Shown here in pieces: positions 41,901 to 53,225 of a stretch of DNA of 64,000 nt (positions are counted from its first letter, which is position 1; the number at the start of each line of letters is the position of its first letter). The notes below the pieces were generated by a model. It worked only from the letters and a program-made list of their open reading frames with translations. It was not told the DNA's origin and searched no databases. Source of the DNA: Siphonodentalium dalli. Lineage: Eukaryota; Mollusca; Scaphopoda; Gadilida; Siphonodentaliidae. The DNA lies in the NCBI GenBank assembly GCA_032622095.1, contig CP136069.1, positions 932,001 to 996,000 of the forward strand, given 5' to 3'. Made by a program: the position numbers and the translations under genes.

Positions 41901-42951
41901 CATCTACATGTCATTGTTAACATCCATGACAAATTTTATGATGATAATAAGACTAAAGGTACGACCTGCAGCCCGTGCTAAAGAATTTAGTCATACAAAG
42001 AGTAAAATCCAAGATGGCTGCTGGCGGCCATGTTTTTTGCCCGAATAACCCAAAAATGACTCGTTCCCATCTACATGTCATTGTTAACATCCATTACTAA
42101 TTTTATGATGATCGGACTAAAGGTACGACCTGTAGCCCGTGCTAAAGGATTTAGTCATACAAAGAGTAAAACCAAGATGCCTGCTGGCGGCCATGTTTTT
42201 TGGCCGAATGACCCCAAAATGACTCGTTCCCATCTACATGTCATTATTAACATTCTTGACAAATTTTATGATGATCAGACTAAAAGTACGATCTGTAGCC
42301 CGTGCTAAAGAATTTAGTCATACAAAGAGTAAAATCCAAGATGGCTGCTGGCGGCCATGTTTTTGGGCCAAATGACCCCAAAATGACTCGTTCCCATCTA
42401 CATGTCAATATTAACATCCATGACAAATTTCATGACGATCAGACAAACAGTACGACCTGTAGCCCGTGCTAATGGATTGAATTTTTAAATGCAAGATGGC
42501 CACTGGCGGCCATGTTTTTTGGCCAAATGACCCCAAAATTACTCGTTCCCATCTACATGTCATTGTTAACATCCATGACAAATTTTATGATGATAATAAG
42601 ACTAAAGGTACGACCTGCAGCCCGTGCTAAAGAATTTAGTCATACAAAGAGTAAAATCCAAGATGGCTGCTGGCGGCCATGTTTTTTGCCCGAATAACCC
42701 AAAAATGACTCGTTCCCATCTACATGTCATTGTTAACATCCATTACTAATTTTATGATGATCGGACTAAAGGTACGACCTGTAGCTCGTGCTAAAGGATT
42801 TAGTCATACAAAGAGTAAAATCAAAGATGCCTGCTGGCGGCCATGTTTTTTGGCCGAATGACCCCAAAATGACTCGTTCCCATCTACATGTCATTATTAA
42901 CATTCTTGACAAATTTTATGATGATCAGACTAAAAGTACGATCTGTAGCCC

Positions 42952-43750
42952 GTGCTAAAGAATTTAGTCATACAAAGAGTAAAATCCAAGATGGCTGCTG
43001 GCGGCCATGTTTTTGGGCCAAATGACCCCAAAATAACTCGTTCCCATCTACATGTCAATATTAACATCCATGACAAATTTCATGATGATCAGACGAACAG
43101 TACGACCTGTGGCCCGTGCCTACGGATTAAATTTTGAAATCCAAGATGGCCGCTGGTGGCCATGTTTTTTGTCCGAATGACCCCAAAATGACTCGTTCCC
43201 ATCTACATTCCAATTTCAACAGCCATGACAAATTTTATGATGATCAAACTAAAGGTACGACCTGTAGCCCGTGCTAAAGGATTTAGTCATACAAAGAGTA
43301 AAATCAAAGATGGCTGCTGGCGGCCATGTTTTTTGGCCGAATGACCCCAAAATGACTCGTTTCCCATCTACATATCATTGTTAACATCCACGACAAATTT
43401 TATGATGATCAGACTAAAGGTACGACCTGTAGCCCGTGCCAAACAATTTAGTCATGCAAAGAACAAAATCCAAGATGGTGGCTGGCGGCCATGTTTTTTT
43501 GCCGAATGACCCCAAAAAGACTCGTTCCCATCTACATGTTATTGTTAACATCCATGACAAATTTCATGATGATCCGACCAAAGGTACGACCCGTAGCCCG
43601 TGCCAAAGGATTTAGTCATGCAAAGAGTAAAATCCAAGATGGCTGCTGGCGGCCATGTTTTTTGGCCGAACAACCCCAAAATTACTCGTTCCCATCTACA
43701 TGTCAATATTAACTTCCATGACAAATTTCATGATGATCAGACTAACACTC
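42952..43750 (+). repeat. Edge-type monomers inside the array, copy 1
   Basis: Diverged monomers (GGCCCGTGCCTACGG, CCAAACAATTTAGTCATGC, AAAGACTCGTTCCC, GGCCGAACAACCCC) match the right-edge monomers 5,239 bp downstream. At about 43750 the sequence jumps from CTAACACTC straight into TGATGGATTGAATTTTTAAA of a normal d/e junction. That is a visible recombination breakpoint. Confidence 0.7.
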
Positions 43751-46200
43751 TGATGGATTGAATTTTTAAATGCAAAATGGCCACTGGCGGCCATGTTTTT
43801 TGTCCGAATGACCCCAAAATGACTCGTTCCCATCTGCATTCCAATTTCAACAGCCATGACAAATTTTATGATGATCGGACCAAAGGTACGACCTGTAGCC
43901 CGTGCTAAAGGATTTAGTCATACAAAGAGTAAAATCCAAGATGGCTGCTGGATGGCTGCTGGCGGCCATGTTTTTTTGCCCGAATAACCCAAAAATGACT
44001 CGTTCCCATCTACATGTCATTGTTAACATCCATGACAAATTTTATGATGGTCTGACTAAAGGTACGACCTGTAGCCCGTGCTAAAGGATTTAGTCATACA
44101 AAGAGTAAAATCCAAGATGGCTGCTGGCGGCCATGTTTTTTGGCCGAATGACCCCAAAATGACCTGTTCCCATCTACATGTCATTATTAACATTCATTAC
44201 AAATTTTAAGATGATCAGACTAAAGGTACGACCTGTAGCCCGTGCTAAAGGATTTAGTCATACAAAGAGTAAAATCCAAGATGGCTGCTGGCGACCATGT
44301 TTTTTGGCCGAATGACCCCAAAATTACTCGTTCCCATCTACATGTCATTGTTAACATCCATGACAAATTTTATGATGATAATAAGACTAAAGGTACGACC
44401 TGCAGCCCGTGCTAAAGAATTTAGTCATACAAAGAGTAAAATCCAAGATGGCTGCTGGCGGCCATGTTTTTTGCCCGAATAACCCAAAAATGACTCGTTC
44501 CCATCTACATGTCATTGTTAACATCCATTACTAATTTTATGATGATCGGACTAAAGGTACGACCTGTAGCCCGTGCTAAAGGATTTAGTCATACAAAGAG
44601 TAAAATCAAAGATGCCTGCTGGCGGCCATGTTTTTTTGCCCGAATAACCCAAAAATGACTCGTTCCCATCTACATGTCATTGTTAACATCCATGACAAAT
44701 TTTATGATGGTCTGACTAAAGGTACGACCTGTAGCCCGTGCTAAAGGATTTAGTCATACAAAGAGTAAAATCCAAGATGGCTGCTGGCGACCATGTTTTT
44801 TGGCCGAATGACCCCAAAATTACTCGTTCCCATCTACATGTCATTGTTAACATCCATGACAAATTTTATGATGATAATAAGACTAAAGGTACGACCTGCA
44901 GCCCGTGCTAAAGAATTTAGTCATACAAAGAGTAAAATCCAAGATGGCTGCTGGCGGCCATGTTTTTGGGCCAAATGACCCCAAAATGACTCGTTCCCAT
45001 CTACATGTCAATATTAACATCCATGACAAATTTCATGACGATCAGACAAACAGTACGACCTGTAGCCCGTGCTAATGGATTGAATTTTTAAATGCAAGAT
45101 GGCCACTGGCGGCCATGTTTTTTGTCCGAATGACCCCAAAATGACTCGTTCCCATCTGCATTCCAATTTCAACAGCCATGACAAATTTTATGATGATCGG
45201 ACCAAAGGTACGACCTGTAGCCCGTGCTAAAGGATTTAGTCATACAAAGAGTAAAATCCAAGATGGCTGCTGGATGCCTGCTGGCGGCCATGTTTTTTGG
45301 CCGAATGACCCCAAAATGACTCGTTCCCATCTACATGTCATTATTAACATTCTTGACAAATTTCATGACGATCAGACAAACAGTACGACCTGTAGCCCGT
45401 GCTAATGGATTGAATTTTTAAATGCAAAATGGCCACTGGCGGCCATGTTTTTTGTCCGAATGACCCCAAAATGACTCGTTCCCATCTGCATTCCAATTTC
45501 AACAGCCATGACAAATTTTATGATGATCGGACCAAAGGTACGACCTGTAGCCCGTGCTAAAGGATTTAGTCATACAAAGAGTAAAATCCAAGATGGCTGC
45601 TGGCGGCCATGTTATTTGCCCGAATAACCCAAAAATGACTCGTTCCCATCTACATGTCATTGTTAACATCCATTACTAATTTTATGATGATTGGACTAAA
45701 GGTACGACCTGTAGCCCGTGCTAAAGGATTTAGTCATACAAAGAGTAAAATCAAAGATGCCTGCTGGCGGCCATGTTTTTTGACCGAATGACCCCAAAAT
45801 GACTCGTTCCCATCTACATGTCATTATTAACATTCTTGACAAATTTTATGATGATCAGACTAAAAGTACGATCTGTAGCCCGTGCTAAAGAATTTAGTCA
45901 TACAAAGAGTAAATTCCAAGATGGCTGCTGGCGGCCATGTTTTTGGGCCAAATGACCCCAAAATGACTCGTTCCCATCTACATGTAAATATTAACATCCA
46001 TGACAAATTTCATGACGATCAGACAAACAGTACGACCTGTAGCCCGTGCTAATGGATTGAATTTTTAAATGCAAGATGGCCACTGGCGGCCATGTTTTTT
46101 GTCCGAATGACCCCAAAATGACTCGTTCCCATCTGCATTCCAATTTCAACAGCCATGACAAATTTTATGATGATCGGACCAAAGGTACGACCTGTAGCCC

Positions 46201-48508
46201 GTGCTAAAGGATTTAGTCATACAAAGAGTAAAATCCAAGATGGCTGCTGGATGGCTGCTGGCGGCCATGTTTTTTTGCCCGAATAACCCAAAAATGACTC
46301 GTTCCCATCTACATGTCATTGTTAACATCCATGACAAATTTTATGATGGTCTGACTAAAGGTACGACCTGTAGCCTGTGCTAAAGGATTTAGTCATACAA
46401 AGAGTAAAATCCAAGATGGCTGCTGGCGGCCATGTTTTTTGGCCGAATGACCCCAAAATGACCTGTTCCCATCTACATGTCATTATTAACATTCATGACA
46501 AATTTTAAGATGATCAGACTAAAGGTACGACCTGTAGCCCGTGCTAAAGGATTTAGTCATACAAAGAGTAAAATCCAAGATGGCTGCTGGCGACCATGTT
46601 TTTTGGCCGAATGACCCCAAAATTACTCGTTCCCATCTACATGTCATTGTTAACATCCATGACAAATTTTATGATGATAATAAGACTAAAGGTACGACCT
46701 GCAGCCCGTGCTAAAGAATTTAGTCATACAAAGAGTAAAATCCAAGATGGCTGCTGGCGGCCATGTTTTTTGCCCGAATAACCCAAAAATGACTCGTTCC
46801 CATCTACATGTCATTGTTAACATCCATTACTAATTTTATGATGATCGGACTAAAGGTACGACCTGTAGCTCGTGCTAAAGGATTTAGTCATACAAAGAGT
46901 AAAATCAAAGATGCCTGCTGGCGGCCATGTTTTTTGGCCGAATGACCCCAAAATGACTCGTTCCCATCTACATGTCATTATTAACATTCTTGACAAATTT
47001 TATGATGATCAGACTAAAAGTACGATCTGTAGCCCGTGCTAAAGAATTTAGTCATACAAAGAGTAAAATCCAAGATGGCTGCTGGCGGCCATGTTTTTGG
47101 GCCAAATGACCCCAAAATGACTCGTTCCCATCTACATGTAAATATTAACATCCATGACAAATTTCATGACGATCAGACAAACAGTACGACCTGTAGCCCG
47201 TGCTAATGGATTGAATTTTTAAATGCAAGATGGCCACTGGCGGCCATGTTTTTTGTCCGAATGACCCCAAAATGACTCGTTCCCATCTGCATTCCAATTT
47301 CAACAGCCATGACAAATTTTATGATGATCGGACCAAAGGTACGACCTGTAGCCCGTGCTAAAGGATTTAGTCATACAAAGAGTAAAATCCAAGATGGCTG
47401 CTGGATGGCTGCTGGCGGCCATGTTTTTTTGCCCGAATAACCCAAAAATGACTCGTTCCCATCTACATGTCATTGTTAACATCCATGACAAATTTTATGA
47501 TGGTCTGACTAAAGGTACGACCTGTAGCCTGTGCTAAAGGATTTAGTCATACAAAGAGTAAAATCCAAGATGGCTGCTGGCGGCCATGTTTTTTGGCCGA
47601 ATGACCCCAAAATGACCTGTTCCCATCTACATGTCATTATTAACATTCATGACAAATTTTAAGATGATCAGACTAAAGGTACGACCTGTAGCCCGTGCTA
47701 AAGGATTTAGTCATACAAAGAGTAAAATCCAAGATGGCTGCTGGCGACCATGTTTTTTGGCCGAATGACCCCAAAATTACTCGTTCCCATCTACATGTCA
47801 TTGTTAACATCCATGACAAATTTTATGATGATAATAAGACTAAAGGTACGACCTGCAGCCCGTGCTAAAGAATTTAGTCATACAAAGAGTAAAATCCAAG
47901 ATGGCTGCTGGCGGCCATGTTTTTTGCCCGAATAACCCAAAAATGACTCGTTCCCATCTACATGTCATTGTTAACATCCATTACTAATTTTATGATGATC
48001 GGACTAAAGGTACGACCTGTAGCTCGTGCTAAAGGATTTAGTCATACAAAGAGTAAAATCAAAGATGCCTGCTGGCGGCCATGTTTTTTGGCCGAATGAC
48101 CCCAAAATGACTCGTTCCCATCTACATGTCATTATTAACATTCTTGACAAATTTTATGATGATCAGACTAAAAGTACGATCTGTAGCCCGTGCTAAAGAA
48201 TTTAGTCATACAAAGAGTAAAATCCAAGATGGCTGCTGGCGGCCATGTTTTTTGGGCCAAATGACCCCAAAATGACTCGTTCCCATCTACATGACAATAT
48301 TAACATCCATGACAAATTTCATGATGATCAGACGAACAGTACGACCTGTGGCCCGTGCCTATGGATTAAATTTTGAAATCCAAGATGGCCGCTGGTGGCC
48401 ATGTTTTTTGTCCGAATGACCCCAAAATGACTCGTTCCCATCTACATTCCAATTTCAACAGCCATGACAAATTTTATGATGATCAGACTAAAGGTACGAC
48501 CTGTAGCC
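46201..48508 (+). repeat. Two seven-monomer (1,154 bp) higher-order repeats
   Basis: Monomer f lies at 46201 and 47355, 1,154 bp apart, with the order f, g, a, b, c, d, e between them. Shared private variants include GTAGCCTGTGC, GTAGCTCGTGC and ACATGTAAATATTAAC. The second copy changes into edge-type monomers from about 48250, so its end is approximate. This is the simplest higher-order unit seen; 1,813 bp versions elsewhere (26992 to 28805, 33730 to 35543) contain four extra monomers (659 bp). Confidence 0.65.
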
Positions 48509-48990
48509 CGTGCTAAAGGATTTAGTCATACAAAGAGTAAAATCAAAGATGGCTGCTGGCGGCCATGTTTTTTGGCCGAATGACCCCAAAATGACTCGTT
48601 TCCCATCTACATATCATTGTTAACATCCACGACAAATTTTATGATGATCAGACTAAAGGTACGACCTGTAGCCCGTGCCAAACAATTTAGTCATGCAAAG
48701 AACAAAATCCAAGATGGTGGCTGGCGGCCATGTTTTTTTGCCGAATGACCCCAAAAAGACTCGTTCCCATCTACATGTTATTGTTAACATCCATGACAAA
48801 TTTCATGATGATCCGACCAAAGGTACGACCCGTAGCCCGTGCCAAAGGATTTAGTCATGCAAAGAGTAAAATCCAAGATGGCTGCTGGCGGCCATGTTTT
48901 TTGGCCGAACAACCCCAAAATTACTCGTTCCCATCTACATGTCAATATTAACTTCCATGACAAATTTCATGATGATCAGACTAACACTCC
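48191..48990 (+). repeat. Edge-type monomers, copy 2 (true right edge)
   Basis: Matches 42952-43750 at an offset of 5,239 bp. Here CTAACACTC continues into CGGCCTGTATCCCGTGC, so this copy keeps the uninterrupted form and the interior copy is the rearranged one. Confidence 0.65.
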
Positions 48991-49954
48991 GGCCTGTATC
49001 CCGTGCTAATGGATTGAATTTTGAAATCCATGATGGCCACTGGCGGCCATGTTTTTTTTTTCCCGAATGACCCCAAAATGACTCTTTCTCATCTACATGT
49101 CAATGTCAACGCCCATGACAAATTTCATAATGATCCGACCAAAGGTACAACATGTAGCCCGTGCCAAAGGATTTAGTCATGCGAAGAGTAAAATCCAAGA
49201 TGGCTTCCTGCGGCCATGTTTTATGGCCGAACGTTCCCATCTATATGTCATTGTTAACATCCATGAAAAATTTCATAATGATTCGATCAAAGGTAGGACC
49301 TGTAGCCATTGCCAAACAATTTAGTCATGCAAAGAGTAAAATACAAAATGGCTGCTGGCGGCCATGTTTTTTGGCCGAATGACCTCAAAATGACTCTTTC
49401 CCATCTACATATCATTGTTAACATCCATGACAAATTTTATGATGATCAGACTAAAGGTACGACCTGTAGCCTGTGCTAAAGGATTTAGTCATACAAAGAG
49501 TAAAATCCAAGATGGCTGCTGGCGGCCATGTTTTTGGGCCGAATGACCCCAAAATGACTCGTTCCCATCTACTTGTCAATATTAACATCCATGACAAATT
49601 TCATGATGATCAGACGAACAGTACGACCTGTAGCCGGTGCTAATGGATTAAATTTTGAAATTAAAGATGGCGGCCATGTTTTTTGTCTGAATGACCCCAA
49701 AATGACTTGTTCCCATCTACTTGTCAATATTAATATCCATGACAAATTTTATGATGATCAGACTAAAGGTACGACCTGTAGCCTGTGCTAATGGATTGAA
49801 TTTTGAAATCCAAGATGGCCACTGGCGACCATGTTTTTTTCCCGAATGACCCCAACATGAATCATTCCGGTCTAAATGTTGATGTCAACAGCTATGACAA
49901 ATTTCATAATGATCCGACCAAAGGTACGACCTGTAGCCTGTATTTACAAAGTAA
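48991..49954 (+). repeat. Right edge of the array: diverged monomers
   Basis: About six monomers with many private differences, one internal deletion (near 49230, GGCCGAACGTTCCC) and longer T-runs. The last monomer stops after GTAGCCTGTATTTACAAAG and runs directly into the right end AGTTGAGCTAAAAA. No ACGG microsatellite is present. Confidence 0.6.
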
Positions 49955-49970
49955 AGTTGAGCTAAAAATG

Positions 49971-50108
49971 GACAAAAATACCCCAAAACAGTCCGAAATG
50001 GCATTTTTTGGAAAAGAGTCAATACTAAGGATTCATAGGGCCATAAGTTGATTTTGGCACATATCATGTGTTTAGCAACTCCAGCACAGTGTATTTAACC
50101 GAGTACAC
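49971..50108. other. Junction sequence after the array
   Basis: A short non-repeat stretch between the array and the TTAA at 50109. It contains GGGCCATAAGTTGATTTTGG, faintly like the core phrase of family C. Confidence 0.3.
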
Positions 50109-50176
50109 TTAACCCTTTACCCAACAAACCGGCCAAATAAAGCTTCAACAGCCTAAAATATCTTGGGTCTGTCTCA

Positions 50177-50860
50177 ATACAAGACAGTCAATGACTGTGG
50201 GGTCGCTCACCAGACTGCAAAGACTGATAAGACTGGGACTCTGGAGACCACAACAGTCAGAACTTTTCATAATCACTTTAAAAGAAGTAGATATCTAAAG
50301 AGTTAAATCTAAAACAAAAAATTTGGAGTTATGTCCCTGGCCCCGCCCACATTTGACCCAGTGACCTGATTTGAACAAATCTGAACCCCAGTCACCCAAG
50401 GATCCTTCATACCAAATATGAACCCATATAGCCTGATGGTATTTGAGAAGAAGTCACTTTAAGAATACTATGGAGGGAAAGAGTTATGGCCCTGGCTTCG
50501 CAACTATTTCAAGTAAACTCATTTGAACAAATCTGAATGTGAGTCACCTAGGGAACATCCAAACCAAATATGAAAACCATTCGGTCTTATTGTTCTGAAG
50601 ATGTTTAAAAGAATTACTATGGTGGGAAAGAGTTATGGCCCTGGCTTCGCAACTATTTGACCCAGTGACCGCATTTGAACAAATCTGAATGAGAATCACC
50701 TAGGGAACATCCACACCAAATATGAACCCATTTGGTCTTATGGTTCCAGAGGAGAAGATGTTCAAATAATTGTTGTCAGACGGATGGACGGACAGACGAT
50801 GGACGGACGAGGAGTGATGACTATAGCTCCGCCGGAGCACAGGTAGGGTGGCTGGTTGAT
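50177..50860 (+). mobile_element. Family F tandem-repeat element, copy 1
   Basis: The left end is ATACAAG followed by the perfect 15-bp palindrome ACAGTCAATGACTGT (50184-50198). Three core monomers of about 150 bp carry AGTTATG(G/T)CCCTGGC, TTTGACCCAGTGACC, TTTGAACAAATCTGAA and ACCAAATATGAACCCAT-like strings (near 50330, 50480 and 50632). A GGAC microsatellite (50778-50810) and GATGACTATAGCTCCGCCGG follow. The palindrome core GTCAATGAC is shared with family D. Confidence 0.65.
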
Positions 50861-51345
50861 AATTAAATCTCTTATCTCCGCCCCTATTTGAACAAACGTG
50901 AATCCCCATCTATGAGATCCATTCATTTGGTAATTTCAGACATTAGATTTTAAGAGTTGAACTGAACTGATTTTCCTAAAATGACCCCAAATCTGAAAAA
51001 ATCTAAACCCCAGTCACCGAAGGACCATCCATACCAAACATAATCTAAATAGTCCAGATGGTTCTTAAGAAATTGTTTTAAGAATTACTATGGAAGGAAA
51101 GAGTTATGGCCCTGACTTCTCACATATTTGACCTGATGAACTCATTTGAACAAATCTGAATGTGAGTCACCTGGGGGACATCCACACCTAAATATATAAA
51201 CCCATTTGGTCTTTAATATGTATCTGGAGAAGAAAACAATTGATGGACGGATAGAGACATAATGACAGATGGATGGATGGGAGAACAGTCTGACATAGAG
51301 ACTGACAAATTCAATCCAATATACCCCCCAAGTTTTCTTTGCAAA
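50861..51345 (+). mobile_element. Family F fragment, copy 2
   Basis: Truncated on the left. About 2.5 diverged monomers (CTATTTGAACAAACGTGAA, GAGTTATGGCCCTGAC, AATGTGAGTCACCTGGGG) are followed by a GATGGATGG-type microsatellite (about 51240-51280) and AATCCAATATACCCCCC. Confidence 0.5.
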
Positions 51346-51416
51346 ATCATGGTATAATGAGTTCAACTGGATACTGGTGGTTAAGAACATAATATTCGAA
51401 CAGACAAGCCTGAACA

Positions 51417-52880
51417 TAGTGTCTGACATTTGCAGAATGAGGTCACCAAAGGGTGAATTTAATGACACAATCCTGCAATGTGGGCTAGCATCACCAAATT
51501 CACCCTCTGGGGACCTCATTCTGTGTATGCCTCAACTGCTATGGGAGACATAGCATTAGATTGAAGTTCTCCAGTTAAAGTTGGTGATGTGCACCCATTG
51601 GGCACCTCAATTATGCATTTTATATTCACAAATTAGGGGATATAGAAACTAAACAGAAGGGCTAAAGTAAGTAAAAATGTCAATTTAAGTGCCTATATAC
51701 TTCCCAGAAGATGAGGCCTAAGCAGAATGAGGACCCTGGCTAGTGTATTTGGTGATGCTAGACTGCAGTGCAGGGTAGCATAACTAAATTCACCCTCTGG
51801 GGACCTCATTCTGCAAATGCCAGATAGAAGACAAATTTAATCCAATATATACCCCCCCCCCCCCCATTTTTCTTTGAATATTAGTCGTATGATTTCATCT
51901 GGATAAGTGGTGATTAAAACAATAATATGAAATGGCCAAACCTGAATTTAGTATGTCTGACATTTGCAGAATTAGGTCCCAAAAATGTGGATTTAATGAC
52001 AATATTCTGTAAGGCAGGCTAGCATCACCAAATTCATCCTCAATCTGATTAGGCCTCAATGGCCAATAAAACCAAGGAACAGATTGAAGTCCTACAGTTG
52101 AAGTTGGTGATACACACCCATTGAGCACCTCAATTATGCATTTTATCTTCTGCAAATTAGGGGGACATTGAAACTGAACAGGTGGAAAAAGTGACTAAAT
52201 CAAACTGTCAATTTGATACTTAGGATACTTCCAAGAAGATGAGGACTAAGCAGAATTAGGTCCCTGGCAGGTGTATTTGGTGATGCTAGCATGCTGTATG
52301 GAATAACAACACTAAATTCACCATCTGGGGACCTCACTATGTAAATGTCAGACACACTATTTCCAGACTTGAAGAAATCAAAGCCATTCACAGTATCATT
52401 GAATGTCAGTCATTAAATTGCCACAGATATGTTTAGATTAGAATAATACATGTCATCTGGCCAGTTTATATAATTAATGACCTGTACCTTTACAGATATA
52501 TATGCCTCTGTGGTGAGAATCTGAGGTATTAAATTGAGAGGTGATATGGCTTGGAAGGGATGTTGGTTGATGGCAGAGTTGGGCCTGGGCCATATGGGAG
52601 GGGGTGGGTGGGGGAGGGTGGAATGTTTCCATAATTTCATTAAAGAGTAAAGTTTCATAACTCTGCAGATGTTATATATAATGGTGTCACTTTTTTTCAA
52701 ATTTTAAAACATGTTTAAAAAATAATTGTCCCAGAAGATGAGGCCTAAGCAGAATAAGGTAATTGAGGTGTATTTGGTGATGCTAGCCTGTTGTATGGGG
52801 TAGCAACACTAAATTCACCATCTGGGGACTTCATTCTGCAAATGTCAGACACACTATGTCCAGGCTTGGAGAAATGAACA
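51417..52880. repeat. 0.53 kb repeat with internal palindromes, about 2.7 tandem copies
   Basis: The segment from about 51,420 recurs about 533 bp downstream (CTGACATTTGCAGAAT near 51423/51957; GTGTATTTGGTGATGCTAG near 51738/52271), with a partial third copy from about 52,731. Each copy carries a long inverted repeat. CAGAATGAGGTC...GGTGAATTT faces AAATTCACC...GGGGACCTCATTCTG, with GCTAGCATC in the loop. The edges read GTCTGACATTTGCAGAATG and, inverted, CAAATGTCAGACACACTAT. This looks like a palindromic MITE family amplified in tandem. A further scrap lies near 61740-61790. Confidence 0.55.
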
Positions 52881-53074
52881 ATGGACTATTCCTTGTAGAC
52901 TCTGGTAGTTGTTTAGCTAATGTCATGTCTTGTAATGACAGATGGTAAACTGGTCTGAAGCAAGCAGTATTCAGCAAGAGGATCAGGTGACCACACTATG
53001 ATAAATTGGCTTTTTCAATAATACAGGCTAGAGTGTCCTCTTAAAAATTAATAGTGCATAGCAAAGGGGTGTGA
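52881..53074. other. Spacer, nothing recognised
   Basis: No exon or known repeat identified. Confidence 0.3.
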
Positions 53075-53225
53075 ATTATAAAGGGCCATAACTCTGTTAA
53101 AATATATCGGATCAAACCCATATAACTTGATCTGTATATAAGTGTCAAAAATTCATATACCAAATTTGGTGTTTAGATGAAAAATGTTTGAGTAATCCTG
53201 TCTTGGATGAATTCTATATCAAAAC
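53075..53225 (+). mobile_element. Family C fragment
   Basis: A single decayed monomer carrying AAGGGCCATAACTCTGTTAA, GGATCAAACCCATA, TTCATATACCAAATTTGGT and GATGAAAAATGTTTGAGT. No ends are visible. Confidence 0.5.

Larger units (their letters stand above)
8138..49970 (+). repeat. 41.8 kb satellite array inside a family D element
   Basis: The array keeps element ends. On the left are the perfect palindrome AGTGTCAATGACACT (8138-8152) and TAGCTCAACT (8154-8163). On the right is AGTTGAGCTA (49955-49964) followed by AAAAATGG. Between them lie roughly 250 head-to-tail monomers of about 165 bp, all on the plus strand. I distinguish seven main monomer types by private variants: (a) GCGACCATG with ATAATAAGAC; (b) TTTGCCCGAATAACCC with CCATTACTAA; (c) AAAGATGCCTGC with ACATTCTTGAC; (d) GGGCCAAATGACC with TTTTTAAATG; (e) TTTGTCCGAATGACC with GCATTCCAATTTCAACAG; (f) a doubled GATGGCTGCTG; (g) AAATGACCTGTTCCC with TTTTAAGATG. 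The ACGG microsatellite of the short copies is missing. Many 60-63 codon frames recur in it; they are repeat artefacts. Confidence 0.9.

Noticed and set aside
43750-48240. A separate second satellite array
   Set aside because: The monomer types and order are the same as before 43 kb, and the interruption is explained by copied edge monomers, so it is one array.
8446-49791. Dozens of recurring 60-101 codon open frames in the array (for example 9579-9764, 11558-11743 and 32851-33156)
   Set aside because: They recur with the monomer on both strands, overlap each other and change length with single-base indels. They have no start context, no known domain and no sign of codon-level constraint.
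8138-49970. CRISPR-like regular array
   Set aside because: There are no unique spacers; entire 165-bp units repeat head to tail and the context is a eukaryotic genome.
8138-49970. CENP-B box in the satellite monomer
   Set aside because: No TTCG-n4-A-n2-CGGG pattern was found in the monomer on either strand, so no CENP-B claim is made.
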